A stretch of DNA of 64,000 nt from Pseudooceanicola marinus (GTDB taxonomy: Bacteria > Pseudomonadota > Alphaproteobacteria > Rhodobacterales > Rhodobacteraceae), in the NCBI RefSeq assembly GCF_020177265.1, contig NZ_JAIVMC010000004.1, forward strand, positions 62,001 through 126,000, in the 5' to 3' direction. The translations under genes and the position numbers were made by a program. Below the pieces are notes generated by a model, which had not been told where the DNA came from, ran no database searches, and was given only the letters and a program-made list of their open reading frames with translations. The stretch's first letter is position 1. Each line of letters opens with the position of its first letter. Below, piece by piece: positions 62,835-64,000 of this stretch.

Positions 62835-64000
62835 CGCCGGGTTTTCCGCTCCAGGATGCCGACCAGTTCATAGGTCAGGGCCGAGATCAGGATCGAGATC
62901 AGCGCCCCGGCCCAGATCGTTTCGTAATCCAGCGCCGGGCGGGCGAGGTTCAGCAGGTTGCCCAGGCCGATGCCCGAGACCAGCCATTCCGCCACCATGA
63001 CGCCCAGCAGGGCCATCGGCGCCACCATCTTGGCCGCCGCAAAGAGGTAGGAGATGGAATAGGGTATCGCGATGCGCCACAGCAGCTGCCAGCGCGATCC
63101 GCCATAGACCGAGACCAGGTCCCGCGCCGCCGAGGGGATCGAGGCGAAGCCCTGGGTCAGCAGCACATAAGCCGGGAAGAAGACCACCAGCATGGCGAGG
63201 AAGACCGAGGCCGCCACGCCCCGCCCAAAGGCCAGAACGACAAAGGGCACCAGCGCCACCAGCGGCGTGTTCTGCACCACCATGGCCACCGGCACCAGCG
63301 CGCGGGCGACGGCCGGCGACAGGATCGACATCGAGGCCAGCACAAAGGCGAAGGCCAGCCCGGCGATCAGCCCCAGCACCGCCATCGGCAGGGTGATCGA
63401 TAGCGCCTCCCAGATCGGGAAGGCGTCTTCGGTGAAGATGAAGCGGATCGTGGTCAGCGGCCCCGGCGCGATGATCGAGGGCATGTCGGCCAGGTCGATC
63501 AGGAAGGCCCAAAGCAGGAAGGGCACCACGAAGGCCAGCACGCCGAACCCCAGCCGTTCCACCCAGCTGCCGCTGCGCGCGGGCGCGGCCATGGCGGTGG
63601 CCAGCGTCGCGCTTTCGGTGGTGCGGCGCAGCCAGACGGCGGGGATCATGAAGATCAGATAGCCGCAGAGCCCGATCATCGAGGTCGAAATGGCGATCCC
63701 CCACAGCCGCGTCGGATTGGCCTGCGGCAGGGTCGACAGCAGGAAGGACCCGAAGCCGAACCGCGTGCCCGATCCGAACTCCCCCAGCACCGCGCCCAGC
63801 ACGGCGATCGGGGCGGCGACGCGCAGCCCGGCGAAGATGGCGGGCAGGGCGCCGCGCAGGCGGACATAGCGCATCAGCGCGCCTTCATGGCCGCCGTAGA
63901 CCTCGATCAGGTCCGACAGCCTCTGGTCGACCTGCTTCAGCCCCAGCAACATGGTGGACATGGCGGGGAAATAGACCATCAGCGCCGACAGGATCGTCTG
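62831..64000 (-). CDS. ABC transporter permease with two tandem permease domains, 5' end outside the window
   Basis: At least 389 residues are visible and the frame is open to the window edge. Two BPD_transp_1-type domains are present in one chain. The first contains YGGHEGALMRYVRLRGALPAIFAGL (EAA-like loop) and ends before residue 140. The second runs from about 145 to the end, with a second EAA-like loop VYGGSRWQLLWRIAIPYSISY. NitT/TauT permeases usually have one domain and form dimers. The gene is on the strand opposite to the ATPase. The ATG at 63979 is internal to the protein. Confidence 0.85.
   Translation of the reverse strand, partial: QTILSALMVYFPAMSTMLLGLKQVDQRLSDLIEVYGGHEGALMRYVRLRGALPAIFAGLRVAAPIAVLGAVLGEFGSGTRFGFGSFLLSTLPQANPTRLWGIAISTSMIGLCGYLIFMIPAVWLRRTTESATLATAMAAPARSGSWVERLGFGVLAFVVPFLLWAFLIDLADMPSIIAPGPLTTIRFIFTEDAFPIWEALSITLPMAVLGLIAGLAFAFVLASMSILSPAVARALVPVAMVVQNTPLVALVPFVVLAFGRGVAASVFLAMLVVFFPAYVLLTQGFASIPSAARDLVSVYGGSRWQLLWRIAIPYSISYLFAAAKMVAPMALLGVMVAEWLVSGIGLGNLLNLARPALDYETIWAGALISILISALTYELVGILERKTRR

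Overview
The window is GC-rich (roughly two-thirds G+C) chromosomal DNA, and gene content and order point to an alphaproteobacterium of the Rhodobacteraceae (Roseobacter-type). Markers I rely on are the aminotransferase-ftsK-lolA order, the purH-lspA-DUF3035-M16/M16 string, hspQ, DUF1674 (an SdhAF4-type protein), DUF1285 and a MoxR/DUF58/DUF4159 block. I see no prophage, transposase, CRISPR array, rRNA or tRNA gene.

Layout. 0-10 kb: the 3' end of an amidase gene, an aminotransferase, ftsK, lolA, an SLT-type lipoprotein, an AEC permease, hspQ and a gamma-glutamyltransferase-like enzyme. 10-16 kb: an anti-sigma/STAS pair, a thiolase, a LysE exporter, an RluA-type pseudouridine synthase, a kinase-like protein with an unusual tail and a VOC protein. 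16-22.5 kb: an aldehyde dehydrogenase, a 1-Cys peroxiredoxin, a cytochrome c and three surface-glycan genes. 22.5-34 kb: RNA metabolism and ribosome maturation genes (pnp, rpsO, truB, rsmB, rbfA). They are broken up by a methyltransferase, a low-GC lipoprotein, an RTX protein, DUF1643, DUF1674 and dapB. 34-42 kb: a heparinase-like protein, purH, lspA, DUF3035 and two M16 peptidases. 42-45.5 kb: a MerR/CDF metal efflux pair with a clear operator, a VOC/WYL pair with a perfect palindrome, and DUF1285. 45.6-52.4 kb: a MoxR ATPase, DUF58 and two very large membrane proteins (Bat-like block). 52.4-64 kb: a nitrogen-compound catabolism region with an asparaginase, an imidase/HpPgdA-family hydrolase, a small CxxC protein, a CobW GTPase, an AraC regulator, an 8-oxoguanine deaminase-like amidohydrolase, a class III aminotransferase, an aldehyde dehydrogenase and NitT/TauT-type ABC transporter parts.

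How the genes work together. The last region reads as uptake of a small nitrogenous compound, metal-dependent opening or deamination, transamination and aldehyde oxidation. The CobW GTPase is a plausible metal supplier for the two metallohydrolases. The MerR/CDF pair is a metal-sensing efflux unit. The Bat-like block is a translationally coupled four-gene operon of unknown physiological role.

Between 5 and 30 kb, several gene ends are followed by copies of an intergenic repeat. It is made of two short GC-rich hairpins and a conserved tail; the second hairpin keeps its pairing while its sequence changes from copy to copy. The most distinctive observations are this repeat, the kinase protein ending in an acyl-adenylate-ligase-like segment, and the overlapping imidase/CxxC-protein/CobW triad.
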